Under the pieces are notes generated by a model that made no database searches, was not told where the DNA came from, and saw only the letters and a program-made list of their open reading frames with translations. From assembly GCF_900102545.1 (NCBI RefSeq), contig NZ_FNBN01000002.1:1276264-1340263 (forward strand): 64,000 bases of DNA. Direction: 5' to 3'. The DNA is from Chitinophaga filiformis (GTDB lineage Bacteria > Bacteroidota > Bacteroidia > Chitinophagales > Chitinophagaceae). A program made the position numbers and the translations under genes. Positions 10,401 through 18,801 of the stretch are shown piece by piece. Position 1 is the stretch's first letter, and each line of letters begins with the position of its first letter.

Positions 10401-10509
10401 GGCGGATTACCCGATCATAGTTAAGATGGCTTACCGTATTAGCCACGGAAGGGCTTGCGGCTGAAAGCCATACTGCTACAATTAAAAGAAACTGATTGTT
10501 CATTGGCAA
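7489..10509 (-). CDS. SusC/RagA family TonB-linked outer-membrane receptor
   Basis: 1006 residues. Signal peptide (to ~23), carboxypeptidase-regulatory-like domain (~38-108, IKGVVVGADGTPIPGASV), TonB box and plug region (VVVGYGSQTKADVTGA, then LFVVDGVPL and DASAAAIYGARGSNGVV, the SusC signature), followed by a long beta barrel ending in the Phe-terminated strand LLGATVKF. It imports ligand captured by SusD across the outer membrane with TonB energy. First gene of the SusCD pair. No STN domain or anti-sigma regulator is nearby, so control is not evident. A 540-base leader/intergenic region lies upstream. Confidence 0.96.
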   Translation of the reverse strand: MPMNNQFLLIVAVWLSAASPSVANTVSHLNYDRVIRQEPIKGVVVGADGTPIPGASVKSLSSKKVTTTNDRGEFTLQAAEGEKLVISSIGFTQQEVAASGSFMRITLAASSSQLGEVVVVGYGSQTKADVTGALTQLKADNIKQGVNVSVDNMLQGKVSGVRIAQSSGEPGAGVDVFIRGVGSIRSGSTPLFVVDGVPLSNDNVSAGGPNFGLGSSEPKNPLNFLNTSDIETITILKDASAAAIYGARGSNGVVLITTKRGSKGAPTLTYDTYIGTSSVIKKLDVLSAAEYRKAIKDPAYDHGGNTDWQDVIYRNAFVQNHNLSFAKTSNTGSFLASVSHMDQDGIVETSTFKRTTARLNAEEGFFDDKRLTVKMNLTASNIDETGIPNGNTAGSDGQLIIHALMANPTRSVYDSTGKYTNFNMNAHYNPAYLLSIYKDKTNTFRVLGNVEAAFRILPGLNYRINYGIDKSTSERNSTIYPNVTDRTPQGAYVQNNLSSLTTLLDQYLTYNRSFNKHQFELMGGFSYQKFQFAGTAFGTLGITKQGEGVDPEYNPGYSGTPTTPSGYAQENELQSFFGRVNYNYDNKYLVTASLRADGSTRFGEDNKYGYFPSFALGWTLSREDFLKDISAIQDLKLRASWGQTGNQEVTNKITQASYALSPSAGYYLYDDHTVVNGVLVNRTANPGLKWEMVEQYNIGVDFDLWKGKLYGSLEYYNKTTKDPILNIPSGPLSPTTTIWKNVDAQIVNKGFEFMLGTTLIRTKDFSWSLDVNGSTLSNKIKDLPVSELYSGSISGPGLSGVNANIYKSGYEAGSFFMLKHLGYDKDGKDIFQDITHDGVINSSDRQIFEGAIPNFNFGINSQLRYKAFDLGFSFIGQTGGYLVNNTALDLNINSLASDRNVLAKYYEDGANVANPVQLSSLYLEKSDFIRLSNLRLGYTLKLAKEAWLRSLNIYVSAQNLMTITGYSGYDPLVNTTKIVGGNQSLGVDYATYPAAKTFLLGATVKF

Positions 10510-10885
10510 TCTACTATTATGCTTGAATGTAAAAAGAAGTACCTGCTCATGGCCTGTTGGAGGCCACCCTTTCTGAGTGTTAGTGTGATCCTAGCTAATG
10601 GTTATACGCAACGTGGTTCTGTCTATAGGCTATCCATGCAATATAGGGCTTAAAAGCAAAGTCAGCGAAGATAATAATAACAGAACAAAATATATTTGGT
10701 TGTGCGTAAATGTCCCCCATAGGCTATAGTGTCTTGAAATCGGCTGCAATGATAAGGCGCTTTCCGGAATTTGTTGTTAACTCCAGGTTATGTTTATTTT
10801 AAAAATGTGTTGCCACAGGGATAGGTTTCGGGGCAGCCCCTCCCGTTATGTGGGGCCAAATGGACCACGATACCACGCTTTAAGC

Positions 10886-10929
10886 ATGCCTTTACTATGC
10901 CTTTACTATGCCTTTACTATGCCTTTGAG
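10886..10929. repeat. Tandem repeat, four 11-bp units
   Basis: Unit ATGCCTTTACT occurs three times exactly (10886, 10897, 10908) and a fourth time with two changes at the end (10919-10929). No spacer between units, so not CRISPR. Copy number could vary between strains. Confidence 0.9.
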
Positions 10930-10993
10930 GTGGACCTGTAACCTCCGGCATTGGTTTAAAAAGGGCCACATAACAAGCCCGGTTAAGAACAAA

Positions 10994-11022
10994 AAGAGCC
11001 GGTCAGTTGTCTGCCGGCTCTT
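10994..11022 (-). terminator. Terminator of the RND efflux operon
   Basis: Perfect 9-bp arms AAGAGCCGG (10994-11002) and complement (11014-11022). Read on the minus strand, the hairpin is followed by CTTTTT, directly after the outer-membrane channel gene. Confidence 0.82.
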
Positions 11023-11049
11023 CGATTGTTATTTTAGATGATAAGGTTC

Positions 11050-12498
11050 TTATTTCCAGCCTCCTCCGAGGTTCTTGTAAATATTCACCACTGCGTTCAG
11101 CTGTTCCTTCTGGGTTTCTACCAGTTCCAGCTTGGTTTCCAGCGCATCACGCTGCGTCAGTAATACCTCCAGATAGTCAGCCCTGGCAGATTTGAACAGG
11201 TCATTGGAGATATCGATCGACTGTGTCAGCGTCTCCACCTGTTTTGATTTCAGCTCGTAGCTTTTCTTCAGGTTGTTGATATTAGACATCTGCGTAGATA
11301 CTTCCAGGAAAGCATTCAGGATAGTACGCTCATAGTTATACAGGGCCTGCAACTGACGGGCATTGGCACTGTTAAACTCAGCTTTGATCGCATTCTTGTT
11401 AATGAGCGGGGCTACCAGATCTGCGGCTGCGGAGTACAGTAAAGACTCTGGAAGCTTGAACAGGTAGGATGGCTTAAAGGCCTGAAACCCTACTCCGGCA
11501 GAGATACCCAATGATGGATAAAATTCCGCGCGGGCCACCTTTACATCCAGCTTCGCAGCTGTCAGCTCCAGTTCCGCCTGTTTGATATCAGGACGATTGG
11601 CCAGCAACTGTGACGGGATACCGGTGCTGATCATAGCCGGCATGATATTCAGGATATTACCCTTATCCCTGGCTATTTCCTGTGGATAACGGCCTAACAG
11701 GAAGTTGATCCTGTTCTCTGTCTCCTTAATGTTCTGCAGGATGTCATACTCCATGCTCTGGGACTTCAGCACTTCCGCTTCGAATTTCTTCACGGCCAGT
11801 TCCGTTACCCGGCTGGCTTCTTTCTGTACTTTCACAATCTCCAGTGCGTTCTTCTGCAGATCAATGTTCTGCCGTATAATCGCGAGCTGGTTATCCAAAG
11901 CAAGTAATTCGTAGTAAGAATTAGCGATTTCTGCTATCAGGTTAGTCAGTACGAAATTTCTGCCTTCTACTGTAGCCAGGAACCTGGTCACCGCAGCTTT
12001 TTTGGAGTTATGCAGTTTATTCCAGATATCCACTTCCCAGTTCGCATAAGCACCGATAGTGAAATCGGCCAGCGGATCGGGCATTTCTTTTCCGGGCTCG
12101 ATCTCCGTAGTAGCGTCACCTGCCCCCTGGCTGGTATATCTTCCTACTTTTTCCAGACCTGCTCCTGCCCTCACACCTACAGAGGGCAGTAACAGCGCCT
12201 GACGTGACCTGATATCATTTCTCGCGATCTCAATTTCCTGTAAAGTGATCGCCAGCTCCTGGTTGTTTTTCAGCGCTGTATCGATCAGGTTTACCAGGTC
12301 TTTATCTTTAAAGAATTCACGCCATTGTGTAGCGGATATATTGGTTGTATCCTGGTTATTGTCGTATGTCGCAGGCACCGGCTTTGTATCAGGCGGTGCA
12401 ACAATCTTCGGGACCTTACAGGCTGCCACTACCAGGCAAGCGCCCAGTGCTCCAACCCATCTGTTCTTCCTCAGTTTATACATATACATTATGATCAA
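11050..12498 (-). CDS. TolC/OprM-type outer-membrane efflux lipoprotein (NodT family)
   Basis: 482 residues; N-terminal lipobox (CLVVAAC) then the two repeated outer-membrane efflux protein domains, helical with VARAEFYPSLGISAG-type turns and RPDIKQAELELTAAK, the OprM hallmark. It forms the trimeric outer-membrane duct of an RND pump. The start overlaps the end of the pump gene by 23 bases; later Met codons (Met4, Met6) would shorten but not remove the overlap. Third and last gene of the adaptor-pump-channel operon. Confidence 0.95.
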   Translation of the reverse strand: MIIMYMYKLRKNRWVGALGACLVVAACKVPKIVAPPDTKPVPATYDNNQDTTNISATQWREFFKDKDLVNLIDTALKNNQELAITLQEIEIARNDIRSRQALLLPSVGVRAGAGLEKVGRYTSQGAGDATTEIEPGKEMPDPLADFTIGAYANWEVDIWNKLHNSKKAAVTRFLATVEGRNFVLTNLIAEIANSYYELLALDNQLAIIRQNIDLQKNALEIVKVQKEASRVTELAVKKFEAEVLKSQSMEYDILQNIKETENRINFLLGRYPQEIARDKGNILNIMPAMISTGIPSQLLANRPDIKQAELELTAAKLDVKVARAEFYPSLGISAGVGFQAFKPSYLFKLPESLLYSAAADLVAPLINKNAIKAEFNSANARQLQALYNYERTILNAFLEVSTQMSNINNLKKSYELKSKQVETLTQSIDISNDLFKSARADYLEVLLTQRDALETKLELVETQKEQLNAVVNIYKNLGGGWK

Positions 12499-15400
12499 TT
12501 TCTTCGGTTAAAGGATTCTCTTCTTCGTCTTTAACAAGCATGCGTCTTTCTGCGATCTTGCCGAATATGTAGTACAATCCGGGTATGATCAGCACACCGA
12601 AGATGGTTCCGAAAAGCATACCACCGCAGGCGGCAGTACCGATAGTACGGTTACCGATCTTACCTGGTCCTGTAGCCAATACCAGTGGGATCAGACCCGC
12701 TACGAATGCGAAGGAGGTCATCAGGATGGGACGGAACCTCACTTTGGAACCTTCCATTGCAGCCGCCAGTACGGATGATCCTGAACGGTGTTTCTGCACC
12801 GCAAACTCCACGATCAACACGGCATTCTTACCCAACAAACCGATCAGCATTACCATTGCTACCTGTGCGTAGATGTTATTCTCCAGACCTAATACTTTGA
12901 GTAAGAAGAAGGCGCCACAGATACCCGCCGGCAGGGAAAGGATCACCGCCAATGGCAGGATGAAGCTTTCATACTGGGCAGCCAGGATCAGGTACACGAA
13001 ACCAAGACAGATCAGGAAGATGTAAATAGCCTGATTACCCTGCGATACCTCATCTTTCGAAATACCTGCCCAGTCAATACCAAATCCTCTCGGTAAGGTT
13101 TTCTTCGCTACTTCCTCGATCACCTTAATGGCCTCACCACTACTGTAACCGGGAGCAGCAGATCCACTGATCTCTGAAGCGTTGAACATATTATGCCTGG
13201 TGATCTCGGACAAACCATACACTTTATCCATTTTCATGAAAGCGGAGAAAGGCACCATTTCATCACGGTCATTCTTCACATATAGTTTCAGGATGTCTTC
13301 AGGCAATGCCCTGTATTGCGGAGCTGCCTGGATGATCACCTTATAAGGACGGTCGAATTTGATGAAGCTGATCTCGTAGTTACTTCCTATCAGTGTAGAA
13401 AGTGTATTCATTGCGTTGTCGATCGTCACACCTTTCTGCTGCGCAATGTCGTTATCGATCTTCATCATATACTGAGGGAAGCTGGCGCTGTAAAAGCTGA
13501 ATACAGATGTCAGCTCCTTACGCTTACTTAGTTCTTTTACGAACTCGTTGCTCACCGTTTCCATTTTCTTGTAATCACCGGAACCGGCTTTGTCGAGCAA
13601 ACGTAACTCGAAACCGCCTGCAGCACCATAACCAGGTACGGCCGGTGGCTGGAAGAATTCAATATTAGCGCCCGCAATGTCTTTGGTCTTCTCTTCAAGT
13701 TCTTCAATAATTTCCAGTACAGAGTGCTTCCGCTCTTCCCAGCTTTTCAGGTTGATCAGACATGTACCAGAGTTAGCGCCGGTACCTTCTGTCAGGATCT
13801 CATAACCCGCCAGGGCAGAAACAGACTGTACACCGTCGATCTCTTCACAGATCTTCTGCAGTCGCTCTGCTACTTCGTTGGTTCTTTCCAGAGAGGAGCC
13901 CGGAGGTGTCTGGATGATCGCATACAGCATCCCCTGGTCTTCATTCGGAATAAAACCTCCGGGTACTGTTCCATTCAGGTACCATGTGCAGGCACAGAAA
14001 ATGATCAGCATGCCAAAGGTCACCACTCGCCTGTTGATGATAGACTTGAGTATCTTTATGTACCGGCCCTGTAAGCGCTCAAAGCCCCTGTTAAAACCGT
14101 CCAGGAATTTGTCCACCAGCGACTTTTTCTTATGCTTTCCATGGTTATTCTTCAGGATCATGGCACAGAGTGCAGGTGTCAGCGTCAACGCCACAACACC
14201 GGAAAGCACGATTGCTGTTGCCATAGTGATGGAGAACTGGCGGTAGAAGATACCCACCGGACCAGACATGAACGCCACCGGTATGAATACCGCAGCCATG
14301 AGGAAGGTAATGGCGATAATCGCTCCCGCTATCTCATGCATGGCCTTTTTGGTGGCCTTCATCGGCGACAGGTGCTCCTTCTCCATCTTCGCATGGACGG
14401 CCTCAATTACCACGATGGCATCATCCACCACCACACCAATGGCCAGTACGAGCGCAAACAGGGTGATCAGGTTCAGCGTAATACCGAAGAACTGCATGAA
14501 CACGAATGTACCGATCAGGGATACCGGTACCGCCATTGCCGGGATCAGTGTAGAACGCCAGTCGCCCAGGAACAGGAATACCACGATACCCACCAGGATA
14601 AAGGCTTCCACCAGCGTGTGTACTACTTTCTCGATAGAAGCGTCCAGGAACTTGGATACGTCATAGCTGATCTCGTAATTCATCCCTTTAGGGAAAGAAT
14701 TCGCTTTGATCTCCTTCAGCTTTTCCTTTACGTCTTTAATAACCTGGCTCGCATTACTTCCGTATGATTGTTTTAATACAAGCGCCGCGGAAGGCTTACC
14801 ATTCAGGTTGGAATAGATGTCATACATCGAGCTTCCAAACTCCACATCAGCTACATCTTTCAAACGAAGGATCTCACCATTGGGGCTGGAACGCAGGATA
14901 ACATTTTCATACTGCGACTTATTATTGAACCTTCCTGAGTATTTAAGTACATATTCAAATGACTGGGACCTTTTACCGGAGCTCTCACCAGTTTTGCCGG
15001 GAGAGGCTTCCAGGCTTTGCTCGTCCAGTGCTTTCATCACTTCATCTGCAGAGATCTTGTATGCCAGCATACGGTCAGGCTTCAGCCAGATACGCATCGC
15101 ATATTCCCTGTTACCAAGGATATCTGCGAATCCGACACCATCCACCCTTTTTAATTCAGGCAGGATATTGATGTCGGCGAAGTTGAAAAGGAATTTCTGG
15201 TCAGCATTAGGATCCTCACTGTAAAGGTTTACGTACATGAGCATACTGGATTCCACGCGGGTTACTTTCACACCCTCGCGCACTACCAGTGGCGGCAGTT
15301 TATTCACCACAGATGCCACACGGTTCTGTACGTTCAATGACGCCTGGTTTGGGTCGGTTCCCAGGTTAAATACTACCTGCAGGGTAGCCTCACCATCGTT

Positions 15401-15649
15401 ACCCGCATCGGAGGTCATGTATTTCATTCCCGGAACACCGTTGATGGCCCTTTCCAGGGGAATGAGCACTGATTTCACCATCAATTCACCGTTCGCACCG
15501 GGATACTCCGCAGTAACGTTCACCTTAGGAGGTGAAATGGATGGGAATTGCGTCACCGGCAACTGGGTGATGGCAATCGCTCCCAGAAATACGATGATAA
15601 GTGATATAACTATTGAGAGAACGGGTCTCTGGATAAACTTATTAAACAT
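12476..15649 (-). CDS. RND multidrug efflux pump (HAE1/AcrB family)
   Basis: 1057 residues, full length for the family (about 1040). Twelve membrane helices with two large periplasmic loops. The proton-relay Asp pair is visible in TM4 (AIGVVVDDAIVVIE), the N-terminal FIQRPVLSIVISL helix is typical, and the second half repeats the motif GLLGKNAVLIVEFA. Exports hydrophobic or amphiphilic compounds using proton motive force. Sits between its adaptor (27 bases upstream) and its outer-membrane channel (overlap). Substrate cannot be read from sequence. Confidence 0.96.
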   Translation of the reverse strand: MFNKFIQRPVLSIVISLIIVFLGAIAITQLPVTQFPSISPPKVNVTAEYPGANGELMVKSVLIPLERAINGVPGMKYMTSDAGNDGEATLQVVFNLGTDPNQASLNVQNRVASVVNKLPPLVVREGVKVTRVESSMLMYVNLYSEDPNADQKFLFNFADINILPELKRVDGVGFADILGNREYAMRIWLKPDRMLAYKISADEVMKALDEQSLEASPGKTGESSGKRSQSFEYVLKYSGRFNNKSQYENVILRSSPNGEILRLKDVADVEFGSSMYDIYSNLNGKPSAALVLKQSYGSNASQVIKDVKEKLKEIKANSFPKGMNYEISYDVSKFLDASIEKVVHTLVEAFILVGIVVFLFLGDWRSTLIPAMAVPVSLIGTFVFMQFFGITLNLITLFALVLAIGVVVDDAIVVIEAVHAKMEKEHLSPMKATKKAMHEIAGAIIAITFLMAAVFIPVAFMSGPVGIFYRQFSITMATAIVLSGVVALTLTPALCAMILKNNHGKHKKKSLVDKFLDGFNRGFERLQGRYIKILKSIINRRVVTFGMLIIFCACTWYLNGTVPGGFIPNEDQGMLYAIIQTPPGSSLERTNEVAERLQKICEEIDGVQSVSALAGYEILTEGTGANSGTCLINLKSWEERKHSVLEIIEELEEKTKDIAGANIEFFQPPAVPGYGAAGGFELRLLDKAGSGDYKKMETVSNEFVKELSKRKELTSVFSFYSASFPQYMMKIDNDIAQQKGVTIDNAMNTLSTLIGSNYEISFIKFDRPYKVIIQAAPQYRALPEDILKLYVKNDRDEMVPFSAFMKMDKVYGLSEITRHNMFNASEISGSAAPGYSSGEAIKVIEEVAKKTLPRGFGIDWAGISKDEVSQGNQAIYIFLICLGFVYLILAAQYESFILPLAVILSLPAGICGAFFLLKVLGLENNIYAQVAMVMLIGLLGKNAVLIVEFAVQKHRSGSSVLAAAMEGSKVRFRPILMTSFAFVAGLIPLVLATGPGKIGNRTIGTAACGGMLFGTIFGVLIIPGLYYIFGKIAERRMLVKDEEENPLTEEIDHNVYV

Positions 15650-15676
15650 TGATCTTTCGCTATTAGTATTGAACTA

Positions 15677-16759
15677 CTATTCTGCTTTTAATCGCAGGTG
15701 GGAAATAACCTCTTGCGGCGCCAGATATTCATAGTTGATCTTGTCATCATCTTTTACTTTCTGAATACCTTCGAGCAGTATACGGTCGCCTTCAGATACG
15801 CCACTTTCTATCACATACAGGTCAGGTATTTCACCTTTTACAGTAATGTTTTTTGACTTCAGCACATTGTTCTTGTCGACTACAAAAACATATTTTTTGT
15901 CCTGAATCTCGTAAGTGGCTTTCTGCGGAATAACCAATGCATCTCTGAGCGGCATGCTCATCATCACCTTACCTGTTTCACCGTGTCTTAAAAGCTTATC
16001 CGGATTCGGGAATTTGGCCCTGAAGGCGATATTTCCTGTTTCGTTATCGAATTCGCTTTCAATTACCTCCACTTCTCCTTTGTAAGGCAGGGGGCGGTTA
16101 TTGGCCAGCAGCAGCTTTACCTTGTTATCTCCGCGGCTTTTCGCATTTGTCTGATACTCCAGGTATTCAGGCTCAGATACATTGAAATAAGCGAACATCT
16201 CGCTGTTGTCGGAGAGGCTGGTCAACAGTTCCCCTTCGTCGATCAGGCTTCCCAGTTTCTTAGGAATACGGTCGATCGTACCTGCAAACGGCGCCCTGAT
16301 CTCAGTAAATGACAGATGCAATTTGGCAAGCGCGATTTCAGCTTTTGCCTGATCGAGCTTAGCCTGTGCCATTGCCTGCTCATTTTTGGAGACGATGTTT
16401 TTATCCGCCAGGGTTTTGGCATTCTGCAGTTCAATTTCTGCAGCTTTAGCTTCCGCTTCTGCCTTCAGCAATTCTGCCTCATAAATTTTAGGCATGATCC
16501 TGAACAGTACCTGTCCGGCTTTAACAAACTGGCCTTCATCAACATAAATATTCTCCAGGTACCCCTTTTCCTGGGCCCTGATCTCAATGTTTCTGATAGA
16601 GCGTATCTGGGAAACATATTCCTTGGTGAAAGAAGTATCCATTACTACCGGGCTGGTAACGGTGTATTTGTTAACTTCTTCTTTTTCTTCTTTGTGTGGT
16701 TTACAGCTGGTATGCCATAGTAAAGCACACGAAGCCGTGAACATGACGATTTTCTTCAT
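15677..16759 (-). CDS. RND efflux periplasmic adaptor (membrane fusion protein)
   Basis: 360 residues; lipoprotein-type signal (LLWHTSC), then beta-barrel, lipoyl-like and long alpha-hairpin segments (AELLKAEAEAKAAEIELQN ... NEQAMAQAKLDQAKAEIAL) and IRAPFAGTIDRIPKKLGSLI, the second half of the lipoyl domain. It bridges the pump and the TolC-like channel. First gene of the operon. No TetR or AraC repressor lies next to it; the only nearby regulatory-looking sequence is a dyad at 16851-16916. Confidence 0.95.
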   Translation of the reverse strand: MKKIVMFTASCALLWHTSCKPHKEEKEEVNKYTVTSPVVMDTSFTKEYVSQIRSIRNIEIRAQEKGYLENIYVDEGQFVKAGQVLFRIMPKIYEAELLKAEAEAKAAEIELQNAKTLADKNIVSKNEQAMAQAKLDQAKAEIALAKLHLSFTEIRAPFAGTIDRIPKKLGSLIDEGELLTSLSDNSEMFAYFNVSEPEYLEYQTNAKSRGDNKVKLLLANNRPLPYKGEVEVIESEFDNETGNIAFRAKFPNPDKLLRHGETGKVMMSMPLRDALVIPQKATYEIQDKKYVFVVDKNNVLKSKNITVKGEIPDLYVIESGVSEGDRILLEGIQKVKDDDKINYEYLAPQEVISHLRLKAE

Positions 16760-16850
16760 GATATTAGTTAATAAACGATAGGTTGCCTGAAAGCAAAAAT
16801 TGGGAGAGAGGTAGTTCAGCCGGCGATAGTAATGTCATGCAAATAGAAGC

Positions 16851-16916
16851 CAGGATAATATACATCCGGTCGGCATGCATAAACACGCCTACGCGTTGGC
16901 TGATGTATATTGCCTG
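16851..16916. other. Imperfect inverted repeat between efflux operon and hypothetical gene
   Basis: AATATACATC (16857-16866) and its complement GATGTATATT (16902-16911), extended by CAGG/CCTG outside with a one-base difference in length. Arms are 35 bases apart. It lies ~90 bases before the adaptor start and directly after the stop of the upstream minus-strand gene. It could be an operator of the pump operon or a factor-independent 3' structure; no T-run follows. Confidence 0.5.
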
Positions 16917-16917
16917 A

Positions 16918-17316
16918 TCAGATCCTTAATACTCCTTGCAGAAGATATTTATAAGATGCCTGATCTGATAATATTGTGGGGGATTTTAAATATCTGCGAT
17001 GGTATTTTAAATCAGATAAAGAAGCGTATGCCAACCGGCCTCTGGCCAGTAATTTATATTTATAAGCAAAATTGTTCGGGTCCTCGTCTTCCACATCCTC
17101 ACCGACAATGAATTCGTCTTCTGAGACGGGGCGGGTGTCTTTAATGATGGAATAGTTCCAATGGTTACTGCTGGTGAGGAGTTCGCGGTGTTTTTCTTCC
17201 GCTTCCTCCGTTGCAAGGGCGTAGCCGACCCCACTATAATACGTGCGCGCCAGGGGGTTTTCGATCCCCTTCATCAGCATCAAGCACAGACATAGAAAAA
17301 ATACAGCTACTCTCAT
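16918..17316 (-). CDS. Small exported hypothetical protein
   Basis: 132 residues, not recognised. N-terminal hydrophobic stretch (VAVFFLCLCLMLMKG) looks like a signal peptide or single membrane anchor. The rest is polar, with an acidic patch (EDEFIVGEDVEDEDPN) and a basic Tyr-rich C-terminus (KYKLLARGRLAYA...KYHRRYLKSP). Composition and third-base usage look like real coding sequence. Monocistronic; it lies between the efflux operon and a probable RNA gene. Function unknown. Confidence 0.6.
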   Translation of the reverse strand: MRVAVFFLCLCLMLMKGIENPLARTYYSGVGYALATEEAEEKHRELLTSSNHWNYSIIKDTRPVSEDEFIVGEDVEDEDPNNFAYKYKLLARGRLAYASLSDLKYHRRYLKSPTILSDQASYKYLLQGVLRI

Positions 17317-17403
17317 TTGGGCACCAAAGCTAGGAAAAGTTTAAAAGCGGAAAAAGGAGGAATAGGGGTTTAACACAAATTTTAAGCATATTTTAAAGTC
17401 GTC
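17317..17403. other. Short divergent spacer
   Basis: AT-rich spacer between the hypothetical gene (minus) and the putative RNA (plus). Should hold both promoters; no exact TAnnTTTG box was found. Confidence 0.3.
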
Positions 17404-17650
17404 CCCAGTACCATGGCCACATGCAAGAAAAACTATATATAATTGACAGGGTCCGAACACACTACTTAAACAAGTACATTAAACTAATAATACCATAGAC
17501 TGCCTGACCGGGTCAGGCGTTTATGACTCCTGGGATGCTATGAAAGACGAACTCCTAAAGAGGCAATGTGTTGATGGCCTGGGGATGGTACCAATACTGA
17601 CTCCGTAGAAGTTGTTTTTAAGCCCGGTGCGTTCTCCGGGCTTAAAAACA
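17404..17650 (+). ncRNA. Candidate structured RNA, 6S-like layout
   Basis: A ~250-base stretch without a plausible gene has nested complementary segments in the right order for one long rod: GTACCAT 17408-17414 with ATGGTAC 17585-17591; CAGG 17447-17450 with CCTG 17578-17581; AACACA 17456-17461 with TGTGTT 17567-17572; CATAG 17494-17498 with CTATG 17538-17542; and a 7-bp apical stem 17502-17508 with 17512-17518. An unpaired bubble remains in the middle, and a perfect terminator follows (17613-17650). This resembles 6S RNA architecture, but no sequence signature was matched; strand is inferred from the terminator. Could also be a long 5' or 3' UTR. Confidence 0.45.
17613..17650. terminator. 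Bidirectional rho-independent terminator
   Basis: Perfect 15-bp arms (17613-17627 and 17636-17650, core TTTTTAAGCCCGG) with an 8-base loop. T-rich on both strands. Ends the putative RNA on the plus strand and abuts the stop codon of the oxidoreductase on the minus strand. Confidence 0.88.
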
Positions 17651-18319
17651 TCAATACATATCAACGGCTATAGCTTGTTCCGTAAAAATGTGCTTCAGTC
17701 TTTCTCCCCACCTTGCCAATTCCAGCTCTCTTTGTGCTGCCGTTTGCCGGACGGGACCATAGACTACTTGTGGACGAAGTACATCAAAGCCTGTAAATTT
17801 CAACATACCCCGATGAATGGGTTTAAGCACGCCATACAGATCTCCGTGTAATCCATTTTTCAGATAAGCATCTTCATTAGCCCCAACAGTAATTGACAGG
17901 AGGGCCTTTTTACCCTTAAATATGCCTTCTTCGTAAAACCTCCCATTTCCGTAAAACCGTCCCATGGCAAATACACGATCCACCCAACCTTTGAGAATAC
18001 CCGGTACGGTAAACCACCACAGGGGGAACTGCCAGATCATCAGATCGCACCACTCCACCTTTTGTTGTTCTGTTTCAATGTCGTCTGCAAATCCAGCTGT
18101 TTCTACCGCATGCAGTTCTTCCAGCTGTTGTTTAAAATAAGCAGCGTCGTAGGTGGTCTTGAAATTATTCCGTCCAGACACCGGGTTAAACTCTTCTCTG
18201 TAGAGATCTGATACTTTTACTTCGTGCCCTTCTTCTTCCAGTGTTTTAATCGCTTGTCTGAACATGGCGCCATTCATGCTCTGCATTTCCGGATGGGCCA
18301 ACACAATCAGTATTTTCAT
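17651..18319 (-). CDS. NAD(P)H oxidoreductase, flavodoxin-like fold (KefF/NQO family)
   Basis: 222 residues. Flavodoxin_2-type: N-terminal MKILIVLAHPEMQSMNGAM FMN/FAD-binding loop, central WCDLMIWQFPLWWFTVPGILKGW, GRFYGNGRFYEEGIFKGKKALL and a C-terminal helix. Such enzymes reduce quinones or other electrophiles with NAD(P)H. Divergent from an HxlR regulator 101 bases away, an arrangement typical for thiol- or electrophile-sensing HxlR proteins controlling a quinone reductase; that regulatory link is inferred. Confidence 0.92.
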   Translation of the reverse strand: MKILIVLAHPEMQSMNGAMFRQAIKTLEEEGHEVKVSDLYREEFNPVSGRNNFKTTYDAAYFKQQLEELHAVETAGFADDIETEQQKVEWCDLMIWQFPLWWFTVPGILKGWVDRVFAMGRFYGNGRFYEEGIFKGKKALLSITVGANEDAYLKNGLHGDLYGVLKPIHRGMLKFTGFDVLRPQVVYGPVRQTAAQRELELARWGERLKHIFTEQAIAVDMY

Positions 18320-18349
18320 AATTTTATGTTGCTTTTTCTGTTAACGCAG

Positions 18350-18357
18350 CAAAGGTA
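18350..18357 (-). promoter_or_regulatory. TACCTTTG, -7-like box for the oxidoreductase gene
   Basis: Exact TAnnTTTG on the minus strand, 31 bases before the oxidoreductase start, inside the divergent region shared with the HxlR gene. No clear -33 element seen. Confidence 0.5.
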
Positions 18358-18420
18358 AATTGCAGTTGCTTACCCGGTAACAGGGCGGCCAATTGTATGT
18401 CTCACACAAAATTGTAAGTA

Positions 18421-18801
18421 ATGAGCAAACGTAAACCGACATCCACCAATGCGCAGAATCTTAAAAACCTCGTTGACTTTTGCGGGGCTGTTTATGCTAT
18501 CGATGTGCTGGGAGGCAGGTGGAAACTGGTTATTCTCTATAAACTTGAGAAAAGAACAATGCGTTTCAGTGAACTTAAGGAGCATATCCCTGATATCTCT
18601 GACCGCATGCTTACGCTGCACCTGCAGGAACTGGAAAAAAGTGGTCTGATCATCAGAACAGTGTATGCAGAAATACCTCCACGAGTGGAATATACGCTGT
18701 CGGAAAGTGCAAGAAAACTGGCGCCTATCTGGCAACAGCTGGAGGAATGGGGGCTACAGCACCGTGCGGTAATGGAAGGTGCTGCAGCCACGCAGGAATA
18801 A
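18421..18801 (+). CDS. HxlR family winged-helix regulator
   Basis: 126 residues, matching the family's length. Hallmark FCGAVYAIDVLGGRWKLVILYKL with the conserved N-terminal Cys21, then the winged helix (MRFSELKEHIPDISDRMLTLHLQ) and wing (RVEYTLSESARKLAPI). The Cys is the redox/electrophile-sensing residue in HypR/YodB-type members. Divergent from the quinone-reductase-like gene, its likely target. Its 3' end overlaps a convergent open frame by 77 bases. Confidence 0.93.
   Translation: MSKRKPTSTNAQNLKNLVDFCGAVYAIDVLGGRWKLVILYKLEKRTMRFSELKEHIPDISDRMLTLHLQELEKSGLIIRTVYAEIPPRVEYTLSESARKLAPIWQQLEEWGLQHRAVMEGAAATQE

Larger units (their letters stand above)
10510..11049. other. Gene-poor region upstream of the first SusC gene
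   Basis: 540 bases between the SusC start (minus) and the end of the efflux operon (minus). Contains an 11-bp tandem repeat (10886-10929) and the efflux-operon terminator (10994-11022). An open frame at 10790-11041 is biased toward low-information residues and crosses both, so it is not called. The SusC promoter should be here, but no exact TAnnTTTG box was found on the minus strand. Confidence 0.6.

Noticed and set aside
3799..10509. Xylan utilisation locus joining GH10 and the first SusCD
   Set aside because: An oppositely oriented HEAT-like gene and a terminator separate them, and no other xylan enzyme is present; the link is only possible.
10886..10929. Tandem repeats as CRISPR
   Set aside because: Repeat is 11 bp with no spacers and no Cas genes.
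14132..14767. 211-codon plus-strand frame inside the RND pump gene
   Set aside because: His/Arg-rich low-complexity translation antisense to a conserved pump.
17404..17650. tmRNA or SRP RNA
   Set aside because: No tag-peptide frame, CCA tail or the conserved SRP GGAA/GCAG apical loop seen.
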